Source: Planktotalea sp. (lineage in GTDB: Bacteria > Pseudomonadota > Alphaproteobacteria > Rhodobacterales > Rhodobacteraceae). Taken from it: DNA of 32,424 nucleotides. This document shows, one piece after another, positions 8,603 to 16,898 of this stretch. A program made the position numbers and the translations under genes. The notes under the pieces are model-generated. The model worked only from the letters and a program-made list of their open reading frames with translations, did no database searches and had not been told where the DNA came from. The stretch is from NCBI RefSeq assembly GCF_018607995.1, contig NZ_JABBAL010000038.1, positions 1-32,424 on the forward strand. Direction: 5' to 3'. Each line of letters starts with the position of its first letter. The first letter of the stretch is position 1.

Positions 8603-8614
8603 ATGCCTTCATGA
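8603..8614 (+). promoter_or_regulatory. Three-codon leader (Met-Pro-Ser-stop) overlapping the lipoprotein start
   Basis: GGAGGG (8590-8595) lies 7 bases before an ATG at 8603, which reads only ATG CCT TCA TGA. The TGA overlaps the ATG of the lipoprotein gene (8611) as ATGA. The same ribosome-binding site is 15 bases from the lipoprotein ATG, too far for ideal initiation, so the lipoprotein may depend on re-initiation after this minimal leader. Confidence 0.35.
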
Positions 8615-9099
8615 CTCGTATCCTATTATTTGCTGCAATTTTAACGCTTTCTGCTTGTGCGCAGGCCCCTAAACAGGTGGACGCCCCTGAAATAGTTGTT
8701 CTTAAAAGTGATAAATTGCGTCCAAAAGTGCGTCCTGCCGGTTTCGGTCGTGTTGTTCCAAAAACGGCACGCACGGCGGAAGAGTTTGATGTCACAACCA
8801 CGCAAGAGCGTGAAGAGGCTGCAGCGGTTCCTGTAGAAGCCGTTGAAAAGCGGCTTGGATTGACGGTTGTTTCGCTTGGCGATCTGACCCAAGCTGGATT
8901 TTGGATCAAGACCCCTTTGGTGAGTGCCGCTGGAAAAGGCCGTGTGGTTTATCCTGGTACTGGCAAATCCGTGCAGATTGATCTGATTCCGATCGAGGGC
9001 GCAGGATCCGCAGGAAGTCGTTTGTCCCTCGCCGCGTTCCGCTTGATCGAAGCGCCCTTAACCGAACTCCCCGAAGTTGAAGTCTTTTCAGGTGGTTAA
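8611..9099 (+). CDS. Predicted lipoprotein, unknown function
   Basis: A 162-residue predicted lipoprotein: a short signal peptide with lipobox LSAC (Cys16), a variable polar linker (about 17-80), then a compact domain (about 84-155) with a repeated pattern of short beta segments (LTVVSLGDLTQAGFWIKT, then a glycine-rich stretch before VQIDLIPI). Related Rhodobacteraceae proteins have, as I recall, been labelled D-galactarate dehydratase-like, but no enzymatic residues are evident and I would not transfer that name. It is monocistronic, divergent from moaA, and its stop overlaps the convergent alkD-like stop by 4 bases. Confidence 0.8.
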   Translation: MTRILLFAAILTLSACAQAPKQVDAPEIVVLKSDKLRPKVRPAGFGRVVPKTARTAEEFDVTTTQEREEAAAVPVEAVEKRLGLTVVSLGDLTQAGFWIKTPLVSAAGKGRVVYPGTGKSVQIDLIPIEGAGSAGSRLSLAAFRLIEAPLTELPEVEVFSGG

Positions 9100-9779
9100 G
9101 CCTTGGGTAGCTCTCTTGCCGCGTCCTTGCGCGCAAAGGGCTTCATCGCGTCGCCGTATTGGTCAAGGAAAGAGCTTACACGCGCGGCATCGTGTTTGCC
9201 CAGCTGGCGCAGCCACCATGAAATCGATTTTTGGATAAACCAGGTATGATCGTCGACGTAGCTTGAAGCCCAACCCAAAATGCGCTCCCGCGCGTCCAGT
9301 TCTGCTTGCTTTGGATTGTTTTGCTTGGTCCATGGCAGGGTGATCACCAAGGCCGCGCGTCGTGTCCACATGTGATCCGAGGTTGTCCAAGCCTCAATCT
9401 CATCTAATCGCGTAGGATCCGCGACCAGCCGTTTTTGTCCCGCCATGCAGGCGTGATCAGCGATGGACCAGCTGTCAAAATCTGGTACCCAACTTTTGAT
9501 CAACTCCCAAGCTGCATCATCAGGTCGTATGCGTGCCTGTGTCAAAAGCTTGGAGGCCGCTAAGCGCGCTTCAAAAATATCCGAGTACCACAGTTCTTTA
9601 GCAAGGCACACGCGCGAGTTTACATCGAGATCGGAGCGCCATTTCTTTGTGAGCTCATTCACATCAGGGTTGGCGATGCCAAGATACTCACGTTTGCCCT
9701 TGTGGTATTTTGCCATGCCGTCTGCCCGACCTGGCTCGATACGTGCGCTCAATGCGTCAAGGGCTTCTTCAAGGGTCAT
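9096..9779 (-). CDS. AlkD-family DNA alkylation repair protein
   Basis: A 227-residue all-helical HEAT-like-repeat DNA glycosylase homologue of AlkC/AlkD, which excises bulky or cationic N3- and N7-alkylpurines without base flipping. Residues that match the AlkD DNA-binding and catalytic set are W104 and D108 in DSWSIADH, R140/R141 in MWTRR, and W188 in the KSISWWLR helix; this assignment is from memory of AlkD. The ATG overlaps the glmS stop as ATGA, so it is translated as the last gene of a glmU-glmS-alkD run. This is an unusual partner for amino-sugar genes and probably reflects operon packing. Confidence 0.9.
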   Translation of the reverse strand: MTLEEALDALSARIEPGRADGMAKYHKGKREYLGIANPDVNELTKKWRSDLDVNSRVCLAKELWYSDIFEARLAASKLLTQARIRPDDAAWELIKSWVPDFDSWSIADHACMAGQKRLVADPTRLDEIEAWTTSDHMWTRRAALVITLPWTKQNNPKQAELDARERILGWASSYVDDHTWFIQKSISWWLRQLGKHDAARVSSFLDQYGDAMKPFARKDAARELPKA

Positions 9780-11596
9780 TCGACAGTCACAGACTTCGCA
9801 AGGTTGCGCGGCTGATCCACATCTGTGCCTTTGACGACAGCAGTATGATAAGCCAGAAGTTGGGCGGGGATAGAGTAGATGATCGGCGTGATCAAAGGAT
9901 CACACTGGGGCATCACGATTTCCCCCCATACATCGCCCGCTTGTTTCAACCCCTTACGGTCAGAGATCAAAAGCACTTTGCCAGAGCGGGCCATGACCTC
10001 TTGCATATTGGAAATGGACTTTTCGTAGAGCTCGTCTGATGGCGCTAGAACGACAACCGGAACCTTCTTGTCAATCAGCGCGATAGGGCCATGTTTGAGC
10101 TCTCCTGATGCATAAGCTTCTGCATGTATATAACTGATTTCTTTTAATTTTAACGCACCTTCATGGGCAATTGGATACATCAAGCCACGTCCTAGGAACA
10201 AGATGTCGCGTGCCTCTGCAAGTTTTCGCGCGTGGCGCTTGATTGCATCAGTTTGCTCCAGTGCAACGTTCAAAAGTCCGGGCGCAGAGCGGATTGCGTC
10301 GACTGCGTCTTTCAGTTCTGTTTCAGACATCGTACCGCGATCTTGCGCAGCTTTTAGCGCCAATGATACCAAAACGGTAAGCTGGCACGTGAACGCTTTG
10401 GTTGAGGCCACGCCAATTTCGACACCCGCGAAAATCGGGTAGGTCTGATCGCTTTCACGCGCGATGGAGCTTTCCGCAACGTTGGTCACAGACAGGATCT
10501 TGTCGGCCTTACCCGCACAGTAGCGCAGCGCTGCCAGTGTGTCAGCAGTTTCACCGGATTGGCTGACGAACAAAGCAGCGGTTTGACTGGGGATCGGCGG
10601 TTCGCGGTAGCGAAATTCTGAGGCCACATCGACTTCAACTGGGATGCGCGCAAGCTTTTCAAACCAGTATTTTGCGGTAAGGCATGCATAAAAGGCAGTG
10701 CCGCAGGCGACCATGCTCAAACGTTCAATCTTTGAGAAATCAATATTACCACCGGGCAGAGAGATTTTATCATTGCCTACAGGGAGATAGTTATTCACGG
10801 CGGCCCCGACAACGGCTGGCTGTTCTGCGATTTCTTTCGCCATATAGTGATCAAAACCAGTCTTATCGACCTTGGCTGTATCAATCTTGATAACGTGCAT
10901 TTCGCGCCCGACTTGATGACCTTCGCTGTCCCATATGCGCAAGCTGTCGCGGGTCAGAACGGCGCGGTCGCCTTCTTCTAAGTATGTGATACGATTGGTT
11001 AAAGGGGCTAATGCGATCGCGTCGGAGCCGATGTACATTTCCTTAGCGCCATGCCCAATGGCAAGCGGCGAGCCCTTGCGCGCGGCGATCATCAGGTCTT
11101 CTTCGCCGCAGAACAAAAACGCCAAAGCAAACGCACCGTCTAGCCGGGAAATTGTCTTTTCAGCCGCGTCAGCCGGGCTAAGGCCGCTTTCCATGTGGTG
11201 TTGCGTGAGCAGAGCAACGGTTTCTGTATCCGTCTCGGTGACGAAACTGATGCCGTATCCTGCAAGTTCTACACGTAATTCGCGAAAGTTTTCGATGATG
11301 CCATTGTGCACGACAGCGACGGGACCAGCTTGGTGGGGGTGCGCGTTGTCCGTTGTCGGCGCTCCATGCGTGGCCCAGCGGGTGTGGCCGATACCTGACT
11401 TGCCCGCGAGCGGTTCGTGCACCAGAAGGTCAGAGAGATTAACCAATTTACCAACAGCGCGGCGCCGATCAAGTACGCCATTGTTGACAGTTGCAATTCC
11501 CGCGCTGTCATAGCCACGATATTCGAGGCGACGAAGCGCTTCGACAAGAGTTGGTGCCACTTCGTGCTGTCCAAGCACTCCAATAATTCCGCACAT
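9776..11596 (-). CDS. glmS: Glutamine-fructose-6-phosphate aminotransferase (isomerizing)
   Basis: A 606-residue GlmS that makes glucosamine 6-phosphate from fructose 6-phosphate and glutamine, the entry step to UDP-GlcNAc. The N-terminal class II glutaminase starts MCGIIG with Cys2 as nucleophile and contains HTRWATHG. Two SIS isomerase domains follow (SQSGETADT and STKAFTCQ motifs), and the C-terminus LAKSVTVE is canonical. The ATG overlaps the glmU stop (TAATG) and is preceded by AGAGGTG. Translational coupling to glmU fits sequential pathway steps. There is no glmS ribozyme upstream, as expected outside Gram-positives. Confidence 0.98.
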   Translation of the reverse strand: MCGIIGVLGQHEVAPTLVEALRRLEYRGYDSAGIATVNNGVLDRRRAVGKLVNLSDLLVHEPLAGKSGIGHTRWATHGAPTTDNAHPHQAGPVAVVHNGIIENFRELRVELAGYGISFVTETDTETVALLTQHHMESGLSPADAAEKTISRLDGAFALAFLFCGEEDLMIAARKGSPLAIGHGAKEMYIGSDAIALAPLTNRITYLEEGDRAVLTRDSLRIWDSEGHQVGREMHVIKIDTAKVDKTGFDHYMAKEIAEQPAVVGAAVNNYLPVGNDKISLPGGNIDFSKIERLSMVACGTAFYACLTAKYWFEKLARIPVEVDVASEFRYREPPIPSQTAALFVSQSGETADTLAALRYCAGKADKILSVTNVAESSIARESDQTYPIFAGVEIGVASTKAFTCQLTVLVSLALKAAQDRGTMSETELKDAVDAIRSAPGLLNVALEQTDAIKRHARKLAEARDILFLGRGLMYPIAHEGALKLKEISYIHAEAYASGELKHGPIALIDKKVPVVVLAPSDELYEKSISNMQEVMARSGKVLLISDRKGLKQAGDVWGEIVMPQCDPLITPIIYSIPAQLLAYHTAVVKGTDVDQPRNLAKSVTVE

Positions 11597-12957
11597 TATG
11601 ACACCTCTTTTTTACTAATATTTTTCTTTTTCTTTTTCTTTAAAATATCGAACAATTTAACTGCTAAGCCTGTTTTGTTGATTTGTTTGCTACGTGCAAT
11701 CGCTAAAGCATTATCAGGCACGTCTTGTGTAATCACAGTGCCGCTTGCCGTCATGGCATTTGAGCCGACAACAACAGGGGCGACCAGCAAGGTGTTAGAC
11801 CCGATAAAGCTGTCTTCGCCGATTTCCGTATGATGCTTCATCACGCCGTCATAGTTGCAAGTAATTGTGCCCGCTCCGATGTTCGCGCGCGCACCCAAAT
11901 GGGCGTCACCGACGTAGGACAGGTGATTAACCTTCGCGCCCTCATCAATCACTGCATTCTTGATTTCAACGAAGTTGCCAACACGGGTAAATTCAGCAAG
12001 TTCTGTTCCTGGGCGCAAGCGAGCGTAGGGGCCAACAGTCGCGCCGCGGCTGACGTGACAGCCCTCTAAGTGACTGAACGCACGGATATTTGCGCCGTTC
12101 TCAACCGTTACCGAAGCGCCAAATACAACGTTCGGTTCGATGATCGTGTCAGGACCAATATGTGTGTCGTGGGACAGATAGACCGTGTCTGGCGCGTGCA
12201 ATGTGACGCCAGCTTCCATCAACGCGACACGTGCTTTGCTTTGAAAGATTGCGTCGGCTTCTGCGAGTTGGACGCGGGAATTTACACCAAGCGTTTCGCT
12301 CTCATCGCAGGTCACTGAGGTCGCACTCAGACCTTTTCTTTGGGCAATTTCGACAATATCGGTGAGGTAATATTCACCAGAGGCATTGTCGTTTCTAACC
12401 GCAGCGATAAGATCAAAAAGTACGGCTGAGCTTGCGCAGATAACGCCGCTGTTACAGAGGGTTATTTGGCGCTCTTCATCTGATGCATCTTTGAATTCCA
12501 CGATTTTTTTAAGGTTCTCACCTTTCATGAATAGACGTCCATAACGGCCCGGATCAACGGCTTCAAAGCCCAAGACGATAACATCATGGCCCGCACGTGC
12601 TGCGGTCATATGCTCTAACGTTTTGGGACTGATGAAGGGTGTATCTCCGTAAAGAACCAGAGCATCACCGTCAAAATCAAACAGAGCCTCTTTCGCCTGA
12701 GCTACCGCGTGCGCCGTACCCAACTGCTCGGTCTGCAAAACCACGTCTACAGTCTCATCAAACGCTTTTGCCGCATCGCTGACCTGTTCAGCGCCGTGAC
12801 CTGCGACGATGATCGTTTTCGCAGGATCTAAAGTTGCACCGCTTTTCATCGCGTGCACCAGCATTGGTGCGCCCGCAATGTGATGCAAAACTTTGGGCAG
12901 ATCAGAATTCATTCGGGTGCCCTTGCCAGCGGCAAGGATAATCAGAGCAATGCTCAT
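11596..12957 (-). CDS. glmU: Bifunctional GlcN-1-P acetyltransferase / GlcNAc-1-P uridyltransferase
   Basis: A 453-residue GlmU making UDP-GlcNAc from glucosamine 1-phosphate. The N-terminal nucleotidyltransferase motif is LAAGKGTRM with LPKVLH, followed by the uridyl-binding region (LGTAHAV, YGDTP). The C-terminal left-handed beta helix has hexapeptide repeats and the acetyltransferase motif around VNHLSYVGDA. I start at 12957, because the longer frame to 13056 only adds residues before the invariant N-terminus. The C-terminus is odd: a run of six lysines followed by NISKKEVS, encoded by an A-rich tract just before glmS. It diverges from the HAD gene across a short promoter region with a palindrome. 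Confidence 0.97.
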   Translation of the reverse strand: MSIALIILAAGKGTRMNSDLPKVLHHIAGAPMLVHAMKSGATLDPAKTIIVAGHGAEQVSDAAKAFDETVDVVLQTEQLGTAHAVAQAKEALFDFDGDALVLYGDTPFISPKTLEHMTAARAGHDVIVLGFEAVDPGRYGRLFMKGENLKKIVEFKDASDEERQITLCNSGVICASSAVLFDLIAAVRNDNASGEYYLTDIVEIAQRKGLSATSVTCDESETLGVNSRVQLAEADAIFQSKARVALMEAGVTLHAPDTVYLSHDTHIGPDTIIEPNVVFGASVTVENGANIRAFSHLEGCHVSRGATVGPYARLRPGTELAEFTRVGNFVEIKNAVIDEGAKVNHLSYVGDAHLGARANIGAGTITCNYDGVMKHHTEIGEDSFIGSNTLLVAPVVVGSNAMTASGTVITQDVPDNALAIARSKQINKTGLAVKLFDILKKKKKKNISKKEVS

Positions 12958-13022
12958 AATAGGGAATACTCTTTGCAATTTGCTAAGGCTCGTTCTACCT
13001 AAACTTTGAGATGCTGCAAGGC

Positions 13023-13036
13023 GTGTGAGATCACAC
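13023..13036. promoter_or_regulatory. Inverted repeat in the glmU/HAD divergent promoter region
   Basis: GTGTGA-GA-TCACAC is a perfect 6-bp palindrome with a 2-base centre. It lies 66 bases before the glmU start and 64 bases before the HAD phosphatase start, so it is nearly equidistant from both genes. It looks like a GntR- or CRP/FNR-type operator, although CRP sites have a 6-base centre. The regulator is not identifiable. Confidence 0.45.
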
Positions 13037-13099
13037 AAGATTGCGGGGTGTAACAAGCGCTAAACCTTGAGTGGTCAGCGGTTTCTGGCAGGAGAGCAC

Positions 13100-13783
13100 A
13101 TGCGCACTGTTATTTTTGACCTTGATGGAACGCTTGCAGATACGAGCGGCGATCTTTTGGCCGCCGCGAACAAATGTTTTGAGAGCCTAGGTATGGCTGT
13201 GCGTCTAAAGCCTGAAATAGATGCGGGCGTGGCGTTGCGCGGGGGGCGTGCGATGTTGTCGCTTGGGATTGAACGTGAAACTGGCCAAGCCGCCGATCTA
13301 GAAGTTTTGAACGCGCAATATCAGCCTTTGTTGCGCGCCTATGAGCAAGCGATTGATGTGCACACAAAGCTCTATGACGGCGCGATGGATGCGGTAGAGC
13401 AGTTGCGCTCAGATGGCTTCAAGGTGGGAATTTGCACAAACAAGCCGGAATATCTGGCTGAGATCCTGATGACGAAGTTGGGTGTGCGGGATGCGTTTGG
13501 CTCCTTGATCGGGGCGGACACGCTTCCCGTGCGCAAACCTGATCCAGAACCGTTCTTTGAAGCGGTGCGGCGTGCGGGGGGCGATGTAAAACGCTCCTGC
13601 TTGATTGGGGATACGGTTACGGATCACAAAACCGCGCGCGCAGCGGGCGTGCCAAGCGTACTGGTGACATTCGGGCCGGGTGCGACTGCGGGGCAAGCGG
13701 ATATTCGCGCATTGAAACCCGATGCTTTGCTAGATCACTTTGTTGATTTGCCTGCTTTGGCTACGAAATTATTGGGATCTTAG
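13100..13783 (+). CDS. HAD-family hydrolase, phosphoglycolate-phosphatase-like
   Basis: A 227-residue HAD subfamily IA phosphatase. Motif I is FDLDGTLADT (nucleophile D7, acid D9), motif II lies in GICTNKPEY, the motif III lysine in VRKPDPEPF, and motif IV in LIGDTVTDHKTAR. This matches Gph-like phosphoglycolate phosphatases, which clear 2-phosphoglycolate, but the subfamily is promiscuous and the substrate is uncertain. I use the ATG at 13100, with AGGAGA just upstream; a GTG-started longer frame adds nothing conserved. It heads a run with the DegT aminotransferase, desaturase and EamA genes, the next start being 2 bases after its stop. Confidence 0.9.
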   Translation: MRTVIFDLDGTLADTSGDLLAAANKCFESLGMAVRLKPEIDAGVALRGGRAMLSLGIERETGQAADLEVLNAQYQPLLRAYEQAIDVHTKLYDGAMDAVEQLRSDGFKVGICTNKPEYLAEILMTKLGVRDAFGSLIGADTLPVRKPDPEPFFEAVRRAGGDVKRSCLIGDTVTDHKTARAAGVPSVLVTFGPGATAGQADIRALKPDALLDHFVDLPALATKLLGS

Positions 13784-13785
13784 AG

Positions 13786-14985
13786 GTGTGTGAAAAATTT
13801 CAAGGCAGTTTTACGCAGCAAGAGCCGATCCCTGACGCTGGGATCGAAGCGGCGCTTCAAATTTTGAAATCCGGTCGTTTGCATAGATACAATGTGGCCA
13901 AGGGCGAACACGGCGAAACTGCACTGCTAGAGCAGGAATTCGCAGCCTCTGTGAATGCCAAATACTGTCTTGCAGTGGCTTCTGGTGGATATGCGATGGC
14001 GACAGCCTTGCGTGCTGTGGGGGTGAAGGCGGGAGACAAAGTCCTGAGCAATGCGTTCACATTAGCCCCTGTGCCTGGATCGATTGCTGCTGTCGGCGGC
14101 GTGCCAGTATTTGTGGGCGTGACCCGCGACCTCACGATAGATCTGGAGGATTTGGAGGCAAAAGCCGATCTCGCAGATGTGTTGATGCTGAGCCACATGC
14201 GTGGCCATATGTGTGACATGGATCGTTTAATGGCGATTTGCGACGCGGCTGGGATCACTGTGATCGAGGATTGCGCGCATACGATGGGTGCGAAGTGGGG
14301 CGAAACGTTCTCTGGCCGTCATGGTGTGATGGGTTGTTATTCGTGTCAAACCTACAAGCATGTGAACTCGGGCGAGGGCGGTTTGCTAGTCTCGGATAAT
14401 GATGAATTGATGGCGCGCGCGATTATGCTATCGGGCAGCTACATGTTGTTTGAGCGGCACTTGGCTGGACCACCCAAAGAGGCGTTCGCGTCTATTAAAT
14501 ATGAAACGCCAAATATTTCAGGTCGAATGGATCACTTGCGCGCGGCCATTTTACGCCCGCAATTGGCAGATTTAGACACTCAGGTCGCGCGCTGGAACGA
14601 ACGCTACGTCGCTGTTGAGGCTGGATTGCAAAACACGCTGGGGCTCACGGTGGTGAAACGGCACGAAAAAGAGAGCTACGTTGGTTCGTCGATCCAATTC
14701 TTGCTGGAAGGGTGGAGCGACGTGGCTGTGAATGACGCGATTGCGCGCTGTGGTGCGCGCGGGGTTGAGTTGAAGTGGTTTGGCGGCGCAGAACCTGTCG
14801 CGTTCACATCGCGCTATGACAGTTGGCTCTATGCCCCCTCCGAGTTGATGCCTGCGACCGATGACATTTTGCGTGGCATTGTGGATATGCGCTTACCTTT
14901 GACTTTTAGCATTGAAGATTGCCAGCAGATCGCGCGGATTATTTGCGCTGAGATTTCAGCTGTTTATCAAGGGCAGGCTTCGTGA
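13786..14985 (+). CDS. DegT/DnrJ/EryC1/StrS-family PLP aminotransferase
   Basis: A 399-residue PLP enzyme of the DegT/DnrJ/EryC1/StrS family, usually transferring an amino group to a keto-sugar nucleotide. PLP contacts are visible: the GGYAMATALRA phosphate-binding region, EDCAH with the pyridine-binding D162 and H165, and Schiff-base Lys191 in QTYKHVNSGEGG. It begins with GTG, 2 bases after the HAD stop. The context is not a polysaccharide cluster: there are no dTDP- or UDP-sugar enzymes or glycosyltransferases nearby, and its stop overlaps the start of a fatty-acid desaturase (GTGA). A role in making an aminated lipid or small molecule is an inference. The substrate is unknown. Confidence 0.9.
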   Translation: MCEKFQGSFTQQEPIPDAGIEAALQILKSGRLHRYNVAKGEHGETALLEQEFAASVNAKYCLAVASGGYAMATALRAVGVKAGDKVLSNAFTLAPVPGSIAAVGGVPVFVGVTRDLTIDLEDLEAKADLADVLMLSHMRGHMCDMDRLMAICDAAGITVIEDCAHTMGAKWGETFSGRHGVMGCYSCQTYKHVNSGEGGLLVSDNDELMARAIMLSGSYMLFERHLAGPPKEAFASIKYETPNISGRMDHLRAAILRPQLADLDTQVARWNERYVAVEAGLQNTLGLTVVKRHEKESYVGSSIQFLLEGWSDVAVNDAIARCGARGVELKWFGGAEPVAFTSRYDSWLYAPSELMPATDDILRGIVDMRLPLTFSIEDCQQIARIICAEISAVYQGQAS

Positions 14986-15899
14986 ATCATAAAGCCTACG
15001 GGGCCTCCTCGCGCCGCTATCAGTGGCCAACTTGGGCGACACTTGGCCTGTGCTACGCGCTGTTTGCGATATCTACAACTTGGGTTGCGGCATTTTGGAT
15101 GCCTTTGGGCGTTGCCTTGGCGGTTCTTTCAATAGCGCTGCATTCGTCACTCACCCATGAGGTTATGCATCGGCATCCGTTTAAGAATATTCACTTGAAC
15201 GCGGCTTTGGTTTTTCCAGCGCTCAGTTTCACCATTCCTTACATGCGGTTTCGTGACACGCATCTTGCCCATCACGTAGATAACCGTTTGACCGATCCCT
15301 ACGATGATCCTGAAAGCTGTTATTTGGATCCCAAAGTGTGGTCCGGCCTGAACCAGTTTGAGCGTGGTTTGTTGAATTTTAACAATACTTTGCTTGGTCG
15401 CCTGGTGGTGGGTCCTGTGATTGGGCAGTATGCCTTTATGCGAGGCGATTGGCATCTGATCAAAGCGGGGGATCGCCGTGTTTTGGTTGGATGGATCTGG
15501 CATATCCCAGCGGCTACCTTGCCGCTTTGGTGGATTGTTGCGATCAGCGCGATGCCTGTTTGGGCCTATTTGATTGCGGTATATTTAGGCCTCTCAATAT
15601 TGAAGATCCGCACGTATCTCGAGCATCGTGCACATACCTTAAGTCGCGGACGAACCGTTATCATCGAAGATCGCGGTATTCTCGCATTTTTGTTTTTAAA
15701 CAATAATTTCCATTCAGTGCATCATATGCACCCTGATGTGTGTTGGTATGATCTGCCTGTCCTCTACGAGAGCGGAAAAGAGAGGTTCTTGGCGGTGAAT
15801 GAAGGCTATTGCTATCGATCCTACGGCGATGTGTTTCGGCGCTATTTCATCAAAGCGAAAGAGCCTGTGGCCCATCCGTTCTGGTCCTCTGAGGGCTGA
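14982..15899 (+). CDS. Membrane fatty-acid desaturase-family di-iron protein
   Basis: A 305-residue integral membrane non-heme di-iron protein of the fatty-acid desaturase/hydroxylase superfamily. Histidine boxes are H54 with HEVMHRH (59-65), HLAHH (93-97), and HSVHHMH (243-249), plus H214 and H217 in EHRAH. Hydrophobic pairs at about 20-55, 72-88 and 165-205 would hold the active site at the cytoplasmic face. It starts with GTG overlapping the aminotransferase stop, so the two are coupled. The substrate could be an acyl chain or another lipid-like molecule; desaturation and hydroxylation cannot be told apart from sequence. Confidence 0.92.
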   Translation: MNHKAYGASSRRYQWPTWATLGLCYALFAISTTWVAAFWMPLGVALAVLSIALHSSLTHEVMHRHPFKNIHLNAALVFPALSFTIPYMRFRDTHLAHHVDNRLTDPYDDPESCYLDPKVWSGLNQFERGLLNFNNTLLGRLVVGPVIGQYAFMRGDWHLIKAGDRRVLVGWIWHIPAATLPLWWIVAISAMPVWAYLIAVYLGLSILKIRTYLEHRAHTLSRGRTVIIEDRGILAFLFLNNNFHSVHHMHPDVCWYDLPVLYESGKERFLAVNEGYCYRSYGDVFRRYFIKAKEPVAHPFWSSEG

Positions 15900-15917
15900 T
15901 CAGGCATAGGCAGATCC

Positions 15918-16823
15918 ATGGAACTTTGGATTTACGCCACAATTGGCGCGACGATCTTTCAGACGTTGCGCTTTATGCTGCAAAAGCAATTGAGCATGAG
16001 TGCGTTGAGTACGGGCGGAGCGACGTTCGCGCGCTTTGCCTATTCTGCCCCGCTATTGGCAACTGTCTTAGCGGTTTGGTTGGTGGCGAGCGACACGGAG
16101 CTGCCCGCTTTGAATGCGCGGTTTTGGACGATGGGCGCAATTGGTGGCTTGGCGCAGATTTTGGCGACTGTGTGCGTGGTTGCTTTGTTTCGTGAACGCA
16201 ATTTCGCGGTGGGGATTACATTCAAGAAGACCGAAGTCGTTCAAGCCGCTTTAGTTGGTCTGATAATCTTAGGCGAAGGAGTCTCGATCCTTGGGTTGGC
16301 GGCGATCTTGGTCGGCCTGACGGGTGTTTTGCTGCTGTCCAGCGCGCCAGAGGCGAAGGGGTCTTGGCAAGAGCGGCTGTTTACGCGTGCGGCGGGGCTA
16401 GGTTTGGCATCGGGTTTGTTGTTTGCAATCTCTGGTGTCACCTACCGTGCGGCCACGTTAGAAGTGGAGGCAGATGCGCCCTTGCTGCGCGCGGCTGTGA
16501 CCTTGTCGGCAGTGACTTTGATGCAATTTGGCGCGATGAGCCTTTGGTTGCGCGTTTTTGAGCAAGGTCAAATTCGAGCAGTTTGGGGCGCAAGGCGCAA
16601 AGCCCTTTGGATTGGTTTGATGAGTCTTGGGGGATCTTTGGGCTGGTTTTTGGCGTTCACTTTGCAAACGGCCGCCTACGTGAAAGCCTTGGGGCAGATC
16701 GAGTTGATCTTTTCGCTAATGGTGTCTGTGTTGGTATTCAAAGAACGGCTAAGCGTGCGCGAAGGTATCGCGATTGGATTTCTGTCAGCCAGTGTTTTGC
16801 TTTTGATTTTGGTGGCACGCTAG
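15918..16823 (+). CDS. EamA/DMT-superfamily transporter
   Basis: A 301-residue integral membrane protein with about ten hydrophobic helices in two EamA halves; the second half has QIELIFSLMVSVLVFKE, a typical EamA signature near the C-terminus. DMT transporters export or import small metabolites such as amino acids and nucleotide sugars, and direction and substrate are not predictable here. It starts 18 bases after the desaturase stop on the same strand and is the last gene of the HAD-aminotransferase-desaturase run. It might move the product or a precursor of that pathway; this is inference. Confidence 0.9.
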   Translation: MELWIYATIGATIFQTLRFMLQKQLSMSALSTGGATFARFAYSAPLLATVLAVWLVASDTELPALNARFWTMGAIGGLAQILATVCVVALFRERNFAVGITFKKTEVVQAALVGLIILGEGVSILGLAAILVGLTGVLLLSSAPEAKGSWQERLFTRAAGLGLASGLLFAISGVTYRAATLEVEADAPLLRAAVTLSAVTLMQFGAMSLWLRVFEQGQIRAVWGARRKALWIGLMSLGGSLGWFLAFTLQTAAYVKALGQIELIFSLMVSVLVFKERLSVREGIAIGFLSASVLLLILVAR

Positions 16824-16843
16824 ATTGCGGGTGATGAAGGACG

Positions 16844-16864
16844 CTGCCCCCGTCTGCGGGGCAG
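16844..16864. terminator. Hairpin between convergent eamA-type and NUDIX genes
   Basis: CTGCCCC (16844-16850) pairs exactly with GGGGCAG (16858-16864) around a 7-base loop. It lies 20 bases after the EamA stop and 34 bases before the NUDIX stop on the other strand, so it could end transcripts from both sides. There is no clean T run. The following CCCCCGAGGTATTT resembles, from memory, intergenic repeats common in Rhodobacteraceae genomes, so it may be a dispersed element. Confidence 0.5.
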
Positions 16865-16898
16865 ACTCCCCCGAGGTATTTAAAGACCAGAGAAGCGA

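Noticed and set aside
9776..11596. glmS ribozyme
   Set aside because: The region upstream of glmS is the coding end of glmU; there is no room for or trace of the ribozyme.
13067..13099. Longer N-terminus for the HAD phosphatase from a GTG at 13067
   Set aside because: The family N-terminus begins at the MRTVIFDLDGT methionine, and a ribosome-binding site precedes the ATG at 13100.
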